A DNA stretch of 64,000 nt, taken from positions 81,888 through 145,887 of the forward strand of contig NZ_SMKF01000002.1 of the NCBI RefSeq assembly GCF_004348325.1, written 5' to 3'. The position numbers and the translations under genes are program-made. Below the pieces are notes generated by a model that saw only the letters and a list, made by a program, of their open reading frames with translations, was not told the DNA's origin and did no database searches. The stretch comes from Micromonospora sp. KC213 (GTDB lineage: Bacteria > Actinomycetota > Actinomycetes > Mycobacteriales > Micromonosporaceae). Positions 42,346 through 52,743 of this stretch are shown here, piece after piece (within the stretch, counting starts at the first letter, position 1; the number at the start of each line of letters is the position of its first letter).

Positions 42346-44139
42346 TCAACCGGGGTCGGAGATGCGGAAACCGACTCCGGCGGCCTGGATCTGGGCGAAA
42401 TCGTCGGGGGTGATACCACGGCCGGTGAACCGCTCCACCGCGACGAGACCTTTCGGTACCCGATCGTCTAGATCGGCGAAATCGATCTCGGCGAGCGCGG
42501 CGGCTACCGCGGGGTCGGCGTCTACGGCGGCCCACGGTTCGAACGAGGCGAGCAGCCGCCCCCGCTCGGCGAATGACAACTGGGTCAACGCGTTGACGTT
42601 CCAGAACATGCTCGCGGCTCGTCCTCGTGCCGATGCCGCCCGCAGGACCGCTCCATCCGAGCCGCGGAAGCCGTTGTACTCCACGGCCAGGACCGCTTCG
42701 GCGGTGTCGAGCACGGCGACCCACGCGTCGAGGTAGCGGCGAAGGTTCGATTGCAGTTCGAGGTCGCGGATGGCTTCGGGTCGATCCGGGTCGGCGCCGA
42801 AGGCCCGCAGGACCTCCTCGACCGTCATGCCGGTCACCACGGTGACCGTCGCCGCCACCGACAGCGGCGTACGGCGGATCCAGCGGTACGCCCGCTCCGG
42901 GCGTGGGGGCCGCACCGGCTCGGGTTCGCCGCGCAGGCGGTGGCCGAGCCGGTCGGTGCGGCGGTGCACGACCTGCGGCGCGGCCGGCGCGGCCCACACC
43001 ACCAGCTGGTAGCTCTCGTATTCGCTGTCGGCCTCGTCGCGGCCCCGTGCGTGCACGCGCAGCCGGTAGTCACCCGGCCACGGTGGGGTCTGCCTGCACA
43101 ACGGTGGATCGCTTGCGCCATCTGGGTCGACAACCGACGCCTGGCCCTCGCCGGCCCGCCAGCTCACCTCGACGATGTCCTCCCAGCCGGACTCCACCTC
43201 CGTCGGCGCCTCCGCCAACACGCTCAGCTCGACCCCCACGCTGCCCTCGGCGATCCCGGTGCGGATCATCGCACCGCCGTCCACGACGGCGACCAGCCCG
43301 TTGTCGCCGAAGTCGACCGTGGCGGGGAGCTGCCGGTCGATCAACGCGAACCGACTTCCCGCCACCCGCACCCGTCCGAAACTTTGGCGGGGCAGGCGGT
43401 ACCCGGCTTGGATCTTGGCCAATAGCGCCGGGGCGTACGCCGGTGGCATCGGGGTCTCCCGTAGCAGGACCGCGGCGGTGCCGATCCCCAGGCCCACGAT
43501 GGCGGCCTCGCGGCCGACCACCGACAGCGGAGCGTGCGCCTGGTCGACGACGGTGCCGGCGGTGGTCACGGCGAGGGCGAGGTACGCCGCGCCGTGCCAT
43601 GCGGCGACGGCGGCTTCGTCGGCTGCCTCGGGCGGCACCGCCAGCAGTGGAACGACCAACGGGTGCGCGGCGAGCCGCCGGGCCAGCGACAGCACCAGGT
43701 CAGCGGTGCCGGGGCGCATCTGTTCCAGCGTCCCGACGGCGGTCACCGCCTCGCTCTCATGGCCGAAGGAGACGACCGCGAAACATCCGGCGGCATGTGG
43801 TGTGGGCAGATGCGTGGCGAGGTTCGGTGCGTCGGGCGGTGCCAGACCGGCGACGGTCAGTTCCAGCGCGCCGAACAGGCGCTCGACCGGCAACGCCCCC
43901 CGTTCGCGGAGCGCGACCAGCACATCCGGATCCGTCGGCACCTGGCGGGGTGTCCGGAGGGTGCGGCCGAGCCTTGGTGAAGCAGGGACTGCCTCGTGAG
44001 GTGTGCCCAGCCGCCCCAGCAAGGCTGCGGGCCCGGCCGGGACGCGGCTGGCGAGCAGCGGAAGCGTTGCCGTGACCACTGTCGCCAGCTCTGCCACGAC
44101 CTGGTCGGGAACCAGGGACTCGTCAGGAACCTCGTGCAT
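42346..44139 (-). CDS. Large protein with C-terminal DUF6461-like domain
   Basis: 597 residues. The ATG at 44139 has GGAGG 6 nt upstream; the ATG directly before it (44142) is also possible. Residues about 1-300 are Ala/Val-rich with predicted beta structure (LAVTTAGTVVDQAHAPLSVV) and match nothing I know. Residues about 300-400 (VGVELSVLAEAPTEVESGWE, GDYRLRVHARGRDEADSEYE) look like a separate beta domain often found alone. The last 180 residues (VTGMTVEEVLRAFGADPDRP, VEYNGFRGSDGAVLRAASAR, FWNVNALTQLSFAERGRLLA) match DUF6461, a widespread actinobacterial domain of unknown function. It converges on asnO with only 17 nt between stops. Confidence 0.7.
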   Translation of the reverse strand: MHEVPDESLVPDQVVAELATVVTATLPLLASRVPAGPAALLGRLGTPHEAVPASPRLGRTLRTPRQVPTDPDVLVALRERGALPVERLFGALELTVAGLAPPDAPNLATHLPTPHAAGCFAVVSFGHESEAVTAVGTLEQMRPGTADLVLSLARRLAAHPLVVPLLAVPPEAADEAAVAAWHGAAYLALAVTTAGTVVDQAHAPLSVVGREAAIVGLGIGTAAVLLRETPMPPAYAPALLAKIQAGYRLPRQSFGRVRVAGSRFALIDRQLPATVDFGDNGLVAVVDGGAMIRTGIAEGSVGVELSVLAEAPTEVESGWEDIVEVSWRAGEGQASVVDPDGASDPPLCRQTPPWPGDYRLRVHARGRDEADSEYESYQLVVWAAPAAPQVVHRRTDRLGHRLRGEPEPVRPPRPERAYRWIRRTPLSVAATVTVVTGMTVEEVLRAFGADPDRPEAIRDLELQSNLRRYLDAWVAVLDTAEAVLAVEYNGFRGSDGAVLRAASARGRAASMFWNVNALTQLSFAERGRLLASFEPWAAVDADPAVAAALAEIDFADLDDRVPKGLVAVERFTGRGITPDDFAQIQAAGVGFRISDPG

Positions 44140-44330
44140 CATCCGCCTCCGAACCCCGACCGCATGGACTCGGCGCGAGGCTAACGAGGGGGTGGGACGA
44201 AACCGGCCGCGCGGACCCGTGCCGGGCGGCACGTCGCGGTCACCGTCGAGCCGGACACCCCCGCCTGCCGCAAGCCGCGAGGTCCGTGTGAAAACGGCGT
44301 CAAAAATCCGGCGTTGGCCGTCATGGCCGC

Positions 44331-44351
44331 GTCACGGACCCTGTCCGTGAC
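44331..44351. promoter_or_regulatory. Inverted repeat upstream of the kdp operon
   Basis: GTCACGGA/TCCGTGAC around CCCTG, about 80 nt before the first kdp start. It could be an operator or a leader hairpin. The region 44143-44428 otherwise holds only the two divergent promoters. Confidence 0.35.
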
Positions 44352-44428
44352 CCGACGAGCGGCGTGTGATTGCCCCGCGCGGCTCGGGACGCGGCCGCGC
44401 GAACGAGTCCGGTGAGGGAGAGTCAGCC

Positions 44429-44512
44429 GTGTCTGACGTGGTGTTCGTGCTGGTGACGGTGGGACTGTTCGCGGTGCTCGCCCTCGTGGTGAGGGGTGTG
44501 GAGAAGCTGTGA
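44429..44512 (+). CDS. 27-residue membrane micropeptide heading the kdp operon
   Basis: GTG 44429, preceded by GAGGGAG, encodes [20 protein letters not shown] followed by VRGVEKL, a single hydrophobic helix with a basic C-terminus. Its stop overlaps the kdpF start (GTGA), so it is translationally coupled into the operon. It is distinct from KdpF, which follows immediately. Similar tiny helices precede kdpF in other actinobacteria and usually go unannotated (from memory). It may stabilise or regulate the KdpFABC complex, as KdpF does; this is inference. Confidence 0.75.
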   Translation: MSDVVFVLVTVGLFAVLALVVRGVEKL

Positions 44513-44598
44513 ACCCCGTCAACGCCGTCGGCCTGGTACTGGCCGTCGGCCTGGCCGTGTTTCTGGTGGTCGCCCTGCTGTTCCCGGAGCGGTTCTGA
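44509..44598 (+). CDS. kdpF: KdpF, small subunit of the K+-transporting ATPase
   Basis: 29 residues from GTG 44509: [20 protein letters not shown] then VALLFPERF. This is a typical KdpF: one membrane helix ending LLFPERF. KdpF is a lipid-like stabiliser of the KdpABC complex in the membrane. It overlaps both neighbours: its start lies in the preceding micropeptide stop and its stop overlaps kdpA (TGATG). Confidence 0.93.
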   Translation: MNPVNAVGLVLAVGLAVFLVVALLFPERF

Positions 44599-46253
44599 TG
44601 TCCGGCACGGCAGCCGGGGCGCTGTTCGTCCTCTCGCTCGCGGTGACGCTGGTCGCCGTCCACCGGCCCTTCGGTGACTACCTGTACCGGGTGGTCGACG
44701 GCACCCGGCACTCCCGCGTCGAGCGGGGCGTCTACCGGCTGGTCGGGGTCGACCCGACGGTCGAGCAGTCCTGGGGTGTGTACGCCCGCAGCCTGCTCGC
44801 CTTCTCCGCCGTCTCGGTCCTGTTCCTGTACGCCTTCCTACGGCTGCAGAACCACCTGTGGCTTTCGCTCGGATTCGGGCCGGTGGTCGCCCACGGCGCG
44901 TGGAACACCGCCGTGTCGTTCGTGACCAACACCAACTGGCAGTGGTACGCGGGCGAGTCAACCATGGGCTATCTGGTGCAGATGGCCGGGCTGGCGGTGC
45001 AGAACTTCGTCTCCGCCGCCGTCGGCATCGCCGTCGCCGTCACGCTGGTCCGCGGCTTCGCCCGCCGCCGCACCGGCGACCTGGGCAACTTCTGGGTCGA
45101 CCTGGTCCGGATCACCCTGCGGATCCTGCTGCCGCTGTCGCTGCTCGCCGCGATCGTGCTGATGATCGGCGGCGTGGTGCAGAACCTGTCCACGGGCACC
45201 GACGTCGGCACCTTGACCGGAGGCAGCCAGACCATCACCGGTGGGCCGGTGGCCAGCCAGGAGGCGATCAAGGATCTTGGCACCAACGGGGGCGGCTTCT
45301 ACAACGCCAACAGCGCCCACCCGTTCGAGAACCCGGCCGCCTGGACGAACTGGCTGGAGATTTTTCTACTGTTGGTGATCCCGTTCAGCCTGCCCCGGGT
45401 CTTCGGCCGGATGGTCGGCCAGGTCCGGCAGGGGCACGCCGTCGTCGCCGTCATGGCCGTGCTGGCCATCGCCAGCATCACCCTGACGAACGCGTTCGAG
45501 TTGGCCGGCGACGGCACCGTGCCGCAGGCGGTGGGTGCCGCGATGGAGGGCAAGGAAATCCGGTTCGGCGTTCCCGGCTCGGCCACCTTCGCCGCCGCCA
45601 CCACGCTCACCTCCACCGGCTCGGTGAACTCGGCCCACGACTCGTACACCCCGCTGGGCGGCATGATGACCATGGTCAACATGATGCTCGGCGAGGTGGC
45701 GCCCGGCGGTGTCGGCGCCGGGCTCTACGGCATGCTCGTACTCGCCGTCGTCACCGTGTTCGTCGCCGGGCTGATGGTTGGCCGGACCCCGGAGTACGTC
45801 GGCAAGAAGATCGGCTCCCGGGAGGTCAAGCTCGCGTCGCTGTTCTTCCTGGTGTCCCCGGCCCTCGCGCTGGTCGGCACGGCGGCGGCGTTCGCCACCG
45901 GCAACGACGTGACCGCGCTCAACGTCGGCCCACACGCGCTCTCCGAGGTGCTGTACGCGTTCACGTCGGCGAGCAACAACAACGGTTCCGCGTTCGCCGG
46001 CCTGGCGGTCGGTACGCCGTGGTGGAACATCGCGCTGGGCGTCTGCATGTTACTCGGCCGGTTCCTGCCGATCGTCTTCGTGCTCGCGCTGGCCGGCTCG
46101 CTGGCCCGCCAGCAGCCCACCCCCGCCTCCGAGGGAACCCTGCCGACCGACCGGCCGCTCTTCGTCGGGATGGTCGTCGGTGTCACGGTGATCCTCGTGG
46201 CGCTGACGTTCCTGCCGGCACTCGCGCTCGGCCCGCTGGCCGAAGGGCTGTGA
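44598..46253 (+). CDS. kdpA: KdpA, K+-binding subunit of the K+-transporting ATPase
   Basis: 551 residues. Ten or so membrane helices with the four K+-selectivity loops of the SKT superfamily: [60 protein letters not shown] and [20 protein letters not shown]. The [19 protein letters not shown] signature is diagnostic. It forms the channel-like subunit of the high-affinity K+ pump at low external K+. The start ATG overlaps the kdpF stop; the end overlaps kdpB (CTGTGAGC). Confidence 0.97.
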   Translation: MSGTAAGALFVLSLAVTLVAVHRPFGDYLYRVVDGTRHSRVERGVYRLVGVDPTVEQSWGVYARSLLAFSAVSVLFLYAFLRLQNHLWLSLGFGPVVAHGAWNTAVSFVTNTNWQWYAGESTMGYLVQMAGLAVQNFVSAAVGIAVAVTLVRGFARRRTGDLGNFWVDLVRITLRILLPLSLLAAIVLMIGGVVQNLSTGTDVGTLTGGSQTITGGPVASQEAIKDLGTNGGGFYNANSAHPFENPAAWTNWLEIFLLLVIPFSLPRVFGRMVGQVRQGHAVVAVMAVLAIASITLTNAFELAGDGTVPQAVGAAMEGKEIRFGVPGSATFAAATTLTSTGSVNSAHDSYTPLGGMMTMVNMMLGEVAPGGVGAGLYGMLVLAVVTVFVAGLMVGRTPEYVGKKIGSREVKLASLFFLVSPALALVGTAAAFATGNDVTALNVGPHALSEVLYAFTSASNNNGSAFAGLAVGTPWWNIALGVCMLLGRFLPIVFVLALAGSLARQQPTPASEGTLPTDRPLFVGMVVGVTVILVALTFLPALALGPLAEGL

Positions 46254-48457
46254 GCACCATGAAACAGCGCGACATGACCACGCCGGCGCCGCACGGCACC
46301 GCCGACGCGCCGACCGCCGGTACGCCGGCCACCCACGGCGACCGCGCCGGTGGCCTGCTCGACCCCGGACAGTTGATCCGGTCCCTCCCGGATGCCCTCG
46401 GCAAGCTCGACCCGCGCAGCCTGTGGCGCAACCCGGTCATGCTGATCGTGGAGGTTGGCGCGGTCTTCACCACGGTGCTCGCGGTGACCGACCCGTCGGT
46501 GTTCGCGGTCGCCATCACCGCCTGGCTGTGGCTGACGGTGCTCTTCGCCAACCTCGCCGAGGCCGTCGCCGAGGGCCGGGGTAAGGCGCAGGCCGCCACG
46601 TTGCGCAAGGCGAAGCAGGACACCGTCGCCACCCGGTTGCTCGGCTGGACGCCGGGTGCTGCCCCCGACATGTACCGCGCCGAAGAGGTCCCGGCCGCGC
46701 ATCTGGCGCGGGGCGACGTCGTCGTGGTGGAGGCCGGCCAGGTCATCCCCGGTGACGGGGACGTGGTCGAGGGCATCGCCAGCGTCGACGAGTCCGCCAT
46801 CACCGGCGAGTCCGCCCCGGTGATCCGGGAGTCGGGCGGGGACCGCAGCGCGGTCACCGGCGGTACCAAGGTGCTCTCCGACCGGATCGTCGTGATGATC
46901 ACGCAGAAGCCGGGCGAGAGCTTCGTCGACCGGATGATCCACCTGGTCGAGGGTGCCAACCGGCAGAAGACCCCGAACGAGATCGCGCTGAACATCCTGC
47001 TCGCCGCGCTCACGATCGTCTTCCTGCTGGCGGTGGTCACGCTTCAGCCCCTGGCCATCTTCTCGAAGGGCTACCAGGGAGCCGCGGCGGACAGCCAGGC
47101 GATCACCGCCACCGGGATCAGCGGGATCGTGCTGGTCTCCCTGCTGGTCTGCCTGATCCCCACGACCATCGGGGCGCTGCTGTCGGCGATCGGCATCGCC
47201 GGCATGGACCGCCTGGTGCAGCGCAACGTGCTGGCGATGAGTGGCCGGGCCGTCGAGGCCGCCGGCGACGTCAACACGCTGCTGCTGGACAAGACCGGCA
47301 CCATCACGCTCGGCAACCGGCAGGCCGCCGAGTTCGTGCCGGTCGAAGGCGTGCAGCGGGCGACCGTCGCCGACGCGGCGCGGTTGTCCAGCCTCGCCGA
47401 CGAGACACCGGAGGGACGTTCGGTCGTGGTGCTGGCCAAGAACGAGTTCGGGCTGCGCGAGCGCGAACCGGGCCTCGTCCCGCACGCCACGTTCGTGCCG
47501 TTCACCGCGCAGACCCGGATGAGCGGCGTCGACCTTACCCCGGAGGACGCCGGGCCGGCGCGGCGGATCCGCAAGGGTGCCGCCGCCGCGGTGATGAGAT
47601 GGGTACGCGAGAACGGCGGCCACCCCACCGAGCAGGTCGGTCAGATCGTCGACGAGATCAGCGGCATCGGCGGAACCCCGCTGGTGGTCGCCGAGCACGT
47701 CGACGGCCAGCCGGCGCGTGCGCTCGGCGTCATCCATCTCAAGGACGTGGTCAAGGCCGGCATGCGGGAGCGGTTCGACGAGATGCGCCGGATGGGCATC
47801 CGCACCGTGATGATCACCGGTGACAATCCGCGTACCGCCCAGGCGATCGCCGACGAGGCCGGTGTGGACGACTTCCTCGCCGAGGCCACCCCGGAGGACA
47901 AGCTCGCCCTGATCAGGAAGGAGCAGGAGGGCGGCCGGCTGGTCGCGATGACCGGCGACGGCACCAACGACGCGCCGGCGCTCGCCCAGGCCGACGTCGG
48001 CGTCGCGATGAACACCGGCACCTCGGCGGCGAAGGAGGCCGGCAACATGGTCGACCTCGACTCCGACCCGACCAAGTTGATCGAGATCGTGGAGATCGGC
48101 AAGCAGTTGCTGATCACGCGCGGCGCGCTGACCACCTTCTCGATCTCGAACGACATCGCGAAGTACTTCGCGATCATCCCGGCCATGTTCGCCGGCATCT
48201 ACCCCAGCCTGGACGCCCTCAACGTCATGCGGCTGGCCACCCCGGAGTCGGCGATCCTGTCCGCGGTCATCTTCAACGCACTCGTCATCGTCGCGCTGAT
48301 CCCGCTGGCCCTGCGCGGCGTCCGGTACCGCCCGGCATCCGCCTCGAAGCTGCTGCGCCGCAACCTGCTGGTCTACGGCCTCGGCGGCATGGTGGTGCCG
48401 TTCGTCGGCATCAAGCTCATCGACCTGCTCGTCCAGTTCGTCCCGGGGGTGTCCTGA
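46250..48457 (+). CDS. kdpB: KdpB, ATPase subunit of the K+-transporting ATPase
   Basis: 735 residues from GTG 46250, overlapping the kdpA stop; an ATG at 46259 is an alternative. P-type ATPase: actuator [14 protein letters not shown] (ITGESAP), phosphorylated D347 in [33 protein letters not shown], and hinge [20 protein letters not shown]. The [19 protein letters not shown] segment and the [18 protein letters not shown] helix are KdpB-specific. It hydrolyses ATP to drive K+ through KdpA. A Pro/Ala-rich N-terminal extension of about 35 residues precedes the family core. Confidence 0.97.
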   Translation: MSTMKQRDMTTPAPHGTADAPTAGTPATHGDRAGGLLDPGQLIRSLPDALGKLDPRSLWRNPVMLIVEVGAVFTTVLAVTDPSVFAVAITAWLWLTVLFANLAEAVAEGRGKAQAATLRKAKQDTVATRLLGWTPGAAPDMYRAEEVPAAHLARGDVVVVEAGQVIPGDGDVVEGIASVDESAITGESAPVIRESGGDRSAVTGGTKVLSDRIVVMITQKPGESFVDRMIHLVEGANRQKTPNEIALNILLAALTIVFLLAVVTLQPLAIFSKGYQGAAADSQAITATGISGIVLVSLLVCLIPTTIGALLSAIGIAGMDRLVQRNVLAMSGRAVEAAGDVNTLLLDKTGTITLGNRQAAEFVPVEGVQRATVADAARLSSLADETPEGRSVVVLAKNEFGLREREPGLVPHATFVPFTAQTRMSGVDLTPEDAGPARRIRKGAAAAVMRWVRENGGHPTEQVGQIVDEISGIGGTPLVVAEHVDGQPARALGVIHLKDVVKAGMRERFDEMRRMGIRTVMITGDNPRTAQAIADEAGVDDFLAEATPEDKLALIRKEQEGGRLVAMTGDGTNDAPALAQADVGVAMNTGTSAAKEAGNMVDLDSDPTKLIEIVEIGKQLLITRGALTTFSISNDIAKYFAIIPAMFAGIYPSLDALNVMRLATPESAILSAVIFNALVIVALIPLALRGVRYRPASASKLLRRNLLVYGLGGMVVPFVGIKLIDLLVQFVPGVS

Positions 48458-49338
48458 TGCGTCTTCCCAGCTGGCTCGCCCGACACCTGGCCGCCCTGCG
48501 CGCCCTGCTCGTCCTCACCGTGCTGCTCGGGCTGGCGTACCCGCTGGCCATGGTCGCGGTCGGCCGGATGCCCGGCCTCGCCGGCAACACGGGCGGATCG
48601 CTCGTGACGGTCGACGGCCGCGCCGTCGGCAGCACGCTGATCGGCCAGTCCTTCACCGACGCCGACGGCAACCCCGTTGCGCGCTACTTCCAGTCCCGCC
48701 CGTCGGCAGCCGGCGACGGCTACGACCCGACCGCCACCGGCGCCAGCAACCTCGGCCCGGAGAGCGTGGTCGACACCATCGCCGCCGACCCGGCGGCGTC
48801 GAGGCCGAGCCTGCTCACCCGGGTGTGCGCGCGCAGCAAGGCGGTGGGGGAACTCGACGGCGTCGACGGCCGGCGCCCGTACTGCACCGCCGACGGGGTG
48901 GGGGCGGTGCTCGCGGTGTTCCGCCGCGACGGGCTGACCGGCCCGGTCACCCGGGTCGTCAGCGTCAACCAGGTCGCCCCGGCCACCCCGTTCCTCGGCA
49001 GCTACCAGGGGGTGCCGGTCGAGCTGGCCCGCCCCGGTGAGGACTACGTGTCCGCCGGTGGGCTGGTTGTCCTGATCCGGGGCGACGCCCCGGCCGAGCC
49101 CGCCGTGCCAGCCGACGCGGTCACCGCCAGCGGCAGCGGCCTCGACCCGCACATCTCCCCGGCGTACGCGGACATCCAGGTCGCCCGCGTGGCGCGCGAG
49201 CGCGGCGTGGACCCGGCGGCGGTCCGTCGCCTGGTCCGGGAGCACACCACCGGCCGGCTGCTCGGTTTCCTGGGCTCGCCGGCGGTGCACGTGCTGGACC
49301 TCAACCTGGCACTCGACCAGCGGTTTCCCGTTCGCTGA
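48457..49338 (+). CDS. kdpC: KdpC subunit of the K+-transporting ATPase
   Basis: 293 residues, longer than the usual 190-220. N-terminal helix (LRALLVLTVLLGLAYPLAMV), then SLIGQSF-like GSTLIGQSFTDADGNPVARY, YFQSRPSAAGDGYDP and NLGPESVVD. The C-terminus DPHISPAYADIQVARVARER and GVDPAAVRRLVREHTTGRLL is diagnostic. About 80 extra residues in the middle (LLTRVCARSKAVGELDGVDG to LVVLIRGDAPAEPAVPAD) are an insertion common in actinobacterial KdpC. The start overlaps the kdpB stop by 1 nt. KdpC is a periplasmic-side helper that raises ATP affinity. Confidence 0.95.
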   Translation: MRLPSWLARHLAALRALLVLTVLLGLAYPLAMVAVGRMPGLAGNTGGSLVTVDGRAVGSTLIGQSFTDADGNPVARYFQSRPSAAGDGYDPTATGASNLGPESVVDTIAADPAASRPSLLTRVCARSKAVGELDGVDGRRPYCTADGVGAVLAVFRRDGLTGPVTRVVSVNQVAPATPFLGSYQGVPVELARPGEDYVSAGGLVVLIRGDAPAEPAVPADAVTASGSGLDPHISPAYADIQVARVARERGVDPAAVRRLVREHTTGRLLGFLGSPAVHVLDLNLALDQRFPVR

Positions 49339-49398
49339 GGCGGGCCCCGTCCTGGGCGGATGATGACAAGAGGCACTTCGGCGAAGGAGAGGACGCGG

Positions 49399-51951
49399 GT
49401 GGCGCGGGGAGAGCTGCGCATCTATCTCGGCGCCGCACCCGGCGTCGGCAAGACCTACGCGATGCTCGAGGAGGCTCACCGGCGGGCCGGACGGGGCACC
49501 GACGTGGCGATCGCCTTCGTCGAGACCCACGGCCGCCCCCACACGGCGGCGATGATCGGCGATCTGGAGCAGGTGCCCCGGAAGACGATGACGTACCGGA
49601 GCGCCGAGTTCACCGAGATGGACCTCGACGCGGTGCTCACCCGGCGGCCCGAGGTGGCCGTCGTCGACGAGCTGGCCCACACCAACGTGCCCGGCTCCCG
49701 AAACGGCAAGCGCTGGCAGGACGTCCAGGAGCTGCTCGACGCCGGCATCACCGTGCTCACCACGGTCAACATCCAGCACCTGGAGTCCCTCAACGACGTC
49801 GTCGCCCAGATCACCGGCACCACCCAGCGGGAAACCGTCCCGGACGCCGTCGTCCGCGCCGCCGAACAGGTCGAACTCGTCGACATGACGCCCGAGGCGC
49901 TGCGTCGGCGGATGGCCCACGGCAACATCTACCGCCCGGACAGGATCGACGCGGCGCTCGGCAACTACTTCCGGGTCGGCAACCTCACCGCCCTGCGTGA
50001 GCTGGCGCTGCTCTGGCTCGCCGACAAGGTCGACGACCAACTCGACGCCTACCGCGCCCAGCAGGGCATATCCGCCACCTGGGAGACCCGGGAACGGGTC
50101 GTCGTCGCGCTCACCGGCGGCCCAGAGGGCGACACGCTGATCCGGCGCGCCGCCCGTATCGCCGACCGGAGCAAGGGCGCCGACCTGCTGGCCGTACACG
50201 TCGCCCGCAGCGACGGTCTGGCCGGTGCCGACCCGGCCCAACTCGCCCGGCAGCGGCTGTTGGTGGAGAGCCTCGGCGGCACCTACCACCAGGTGCTCGG
50301 CACCGACATCCCCGCCGCGCTGCTCGACTTCGCCCGCGGCGTCAACGCCACCCAGCTCGTCCTCGGCGCCAGCCGACGCGGGCGGTTCGCCCAGATCCTG
50401 TCCCGCGGGGTCGGCGTCACCACCACCGCGCTCTCCGGCGCCATCGACGTCCACCTGGTCACGCATCCGGAGGCCGGGCGGGGCCGGCGGTCCCCTGTCC
50501 CAGCGGCGCTGTCCCGGCGGCGCCGGCTGCTCGGCTTCGCGCTCACCATCCTGGGCATGCCCGCCCTGACCGCGCTGCTCAGGGTCCTGCCCGACCTCAC
50601 CCTCACCAACGACATCCTGATCTTCCTCGCCGCCGTCGTCGGGATCGCCCTGACCGGTGGGCTGTGGCCGGCGCTGCTCGCCGCGCTCGGCGGGTCACTC
50701 CTGCTCAACTGGTTCTTCACCCCGCCCTTCCACACCCTGACCATCGCCGAGGCTGACAACCTGCTCGCCCTGGGTGTCTTCGTCGGCGTGGCCATCGCCG
50801 TCAGCGGTGTCGTCGACGTCGCCGCCCGGCGTACCCGGGAGGCGGCCCGCGCGTCCGCCGACGCCCAGACCCTCGCCACTGTCGCCGGCAGCGTGCTGCG
50901 CGGCGAGCGGCCCCTGCCCGCGTTGCTGAACCGGCTGCGGGAGACGTTCGGGCTGCGCGCGGTGAGCGTCCTGGAAAGCGCCGACGAGGTTGCCGGCCGC
51001 CCCGATCTCGGCCGTGACGACACCGTCTGGCAGGCGGTGGCCGCCGTGGGCGAGCGACCGCCGAACCGCCCGGACGAGGGAGAGACCGCGGTGCCGGTCG
51101 ACGATCGGCTCACCGTCGTCCTCGCCGGCCGTCCGCTGCACGCCTCCGACCGGCGCATCGTCGAGGCGTTCGCCGCCCAGGCCGCCCTGGCGCTGCGCCA
51201 GGAACGCCTCGCCGCGGAAGCCGCCACCGCGCGGCCCCTCGCCGAAGCCAACCGGATGCGTACCGCACTGCTTGCCGCCGTCAGCCACGACCTGCGTACG
51301 CCACTCGCCTCCGCCAAGGCCGCCATCTCCAGCCTGCGCAGCCACGACGTCCAGTTCGACACCGCCGACCAGCACGAACTGCTCGCCACCGCGGACGAGT
51401 CCCTCGACCGGCTCGGTCGGCTCGTCGCCAACCTGCTCGACATGAGCCGCCTGCAGGCCGGTGCCCTCGGCGTACACCCGGTGGCACTCGGGCTGGAGGA
51501 CGTCGTACCCCGCGCGCTCGACGAGCTGGGCCCGGCCGCGGCCCACGTGGCCACCGACATCCCCGCCGACCTGCCCACCGCCAGCGCCGACCCGGGCCTA
51601 CTGGAGCGGGTCCTGGTCAACGTGGTCGCCAATGCCCTGCGCCACAGTCCACCCGGCCAGCCACCGGCCATCACCGCCAGCGCGCACGCCGGCCAGGTCG
51701 AGCTGCGGGTCATCGACCGTGGGCCCGGCATCCCCGAAGACCAGTGGGAACACGTCTTCCAGCCGTTCCAGCGGCTCGGGGACCGGGACAACACCACCGG
51801 TGTCGGTCTCGGTCTCGCCCTGTCCCGCGGGCTCGTCGAGGCCATGCACGGCAGCATCACCCCCGAGACCACCCCCGGCGGAGGACTCACCATGGTCCTG
51901 CGGCTGCCCGCCGCCACGCCGGCCGAGCCGACGGAGGGCCCGCAGGAATGA
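49399..51951 (+). CDS. kdpD: KdpD, sensor histidine kinase for K+ limitation
   Basis: 850 residues from GTG 49399 (MARGELRIYLGAAPGVGKT), with AAGGAGAGG upstream; the in-frame ATG at 49360 is weaker. The N-terminal KdpD domain has Walker A GAAPGVGKT (11-19) and VDELAHTNVPGSRN. A USP-like domain follows (RVVVALTGGPEGDTLIRRAA). Four helices (FALTILGMPALTALLRVLP to LALGVFVGVAIAVSGVVDV), a GAF-like region, phospho-acceptor H630 in AAVSHDLRTPLASAKA, and the ATPase (NVVANALRHSP, GVGLGLALSRGL) complete it. Its stop overlaps the kdpE start, so sensor and regulator are co-translated with the pump. Confidence 0.95.
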   Translation: MARGELRIYLGAAPGVGKTYAMLEEAHRRAGRGTDVAIAFVETHGRPHTAAMIGDLEQVPRKTMTYRSAEFTEMDLDAVLTRRPEVAVVDELAHTNVPGSRNGKRWQDVQELLDAGITVLTTVNIQHLESLNDVVAQITGTTQRETVPDAVVRAAEQVELVDMTPEALRRRMAHGNIYRPDRIDAALGNYFRVGNLTALRELALLWLADKVDDQLDAYRAQQGISATWETRERVVVALTGGPEGDTLIRRAARIADRSKGADLLAVHVARSDGLAGADPAQLARQRLLVESLGGTYHQVLGTDIPAALLDFARGVNATQLVLGASRRGRFAQILSRGVGVTTTALSGAIDVHLVTHPEAGRGRRSPVPAALSRRRRLLGFALTILGMPALTALLRVLPDLTLTNDILIFLAAVVGIALTGGLWPALLAALGGSLLLNWFFTPPFHTLTIAEADNLLALGVFVGVAIAVSGVVDVAARRTREAARASADAQTLATVAGSVLRGERPLPALLNRLRETFGLRAVSVLESADEVAGRPDLGRDDTVWQAVAAVGERPPNRPDEGETAVPVDDRLTVVLAGRPLHASDRRIVEAFAAQAALALRQERLAAEAATARPLAEANRMRTALLAAVSHDLRTPLASAKAAISSLRSHDVQFDTADQHELLATADESLDRLGRLVANLLDMSRLQAGALGVHPVALGLEDVVPRALDELGPAAAHVATDIPADLPTASADPGLLERVLVNVVANALRHSPPGQPPAITASAHAGQVELRVIDRGPGIPEDQWEHVFQPFQRLGDRDNTTGVGLGLALSRGLVEAMHGSITPETTPGGGLTMVLRLPAATPAEPTEGPQE

Positions 51952-52631
51952 CCCGCATCCTCGTCGTCGACGACGAACCACAGATCCTGCGGGCCCTGCG
52001 CATCAACCTGCGTGCCCGCGGCTACGACGTCGACCTAGCCGCCACCGGCACCGCCGCGCTCAAGACCGCGGCCAGCCGCCCACCTGACCTGGTCGTGCTC
52101 GACCTCGGCCTGCCGGACCTGCACGGCGTGGACGTCATCCGAGGGCTGCGTGGCTGGACCACGGTCCCGATCATCGTGCTCTCCGGACGCGCCGGCAGCG
52201 ACGACAAGGTGACGGCGCTCGACGCCGGTGCCGACGACTACGTCACCAAACCCTTCGGCATCGACGAACTCCTGGCCCGCATCCGCGCCGTCACCCGTCG
52301 CCACGGTCAGGGCGGCGAGGCGTCCGGGCCGACGGCGCGAATCGGCCGTCACACCGTCGACCTCGCCGCCCGCACCGTCACCCGCGACGACGGCGCCGAC
52401 GTCAAACTGACTCCCACCCAGTGGGGCGTACTGGAACAACTGCTGCGCAACCCCGGCAAGCTGATCACCCAGCGGCAACTTCTCCGCGATGTCTGGGGAC
52501 CCGAGTACCAGAACGAGACCAACTACCTACGCCAGTACCTGGCGCAACTGCGCCGCAAGCTCGAAACCGACCCCGCCCGCCCCCGTCACCTCATCACCGA
52601 GCCCGGCATGGGTTACCGGTACCGACCATGA
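51948..52631 (+). CDS. kdpE: KdpE, response regulator of the kdp operon
   Basis: 227 residues from ATG 51948, overlapping the kdpD stop (ATGA). Receiver with DDE (8-10), phospho-acceptor D52 in LVVLDLGLPDLHGVDVIRGL, LSGRAGSDDKVTALDAGADD and VTKPFGIDELLARIRA. The winged helix has LTPTQWGVLEQLLRNPGKLI and the KdpE-typical QYLAQLRRKLETDPARPRHL ending EPGMGYRYRP. It activates kdpFABC at low K+. Here all of kdpFABCDE lies in one overlapping operon, so it controls its own synthesis. Confidence 0.96.
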   Translation: MTRILVVDDEPQILRALRINLRARGYDVDLAATGTAALKTAASRPPDLVVLDLGLPDLHGVDVIRGLRGWTTVPIIVLSGRAGSDDKVTALDAGADDYVTKPFGIDELLARIRAVTRRHGQGGEASGPTARIGRHTVDLAARTVTRDDGADVKLTPTQWGVLEQLLRNPGKLITQRQLLRDVWGPEYQNETNYLRQYLAQLRRKLETDPARPRHLITEPGMGYRYRP

Positions 52632-52743
52632 GACCGCCCAGGATCGGTTACGGCACGGTCCGATTGACGTCGACCGGACGTTCGGGCGGCATCGGGGTGG
52701 AACCTCCCTGACAGACTGGCAAGGGTCGACTTCTGGGGGACCC

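Noticed and set aside
40316..42997. Upstream extension of the carboxylate-amine ligase frame across the whole asnO gene
   Set aside because: The extra 890 codons are antisense to asnO and lack any motif. The leaderless promoter at 40322-40327 and the family N-terminus place the start at 40315 or 40183.
44331..44351. Hairpin before kdp as a c-di-AMP riboswitch
   Set aside because: The short simple stem-loop lacks the conserved ydaO-type core; kept only as an inverted repeat.
44858..46249. Upstream extension of the kdpB frame inside kdpA
   Set aside because: It is an out-of-frame reading of kdpA with Arg/His-rich nonsense; KdpB homology begins after 46250.
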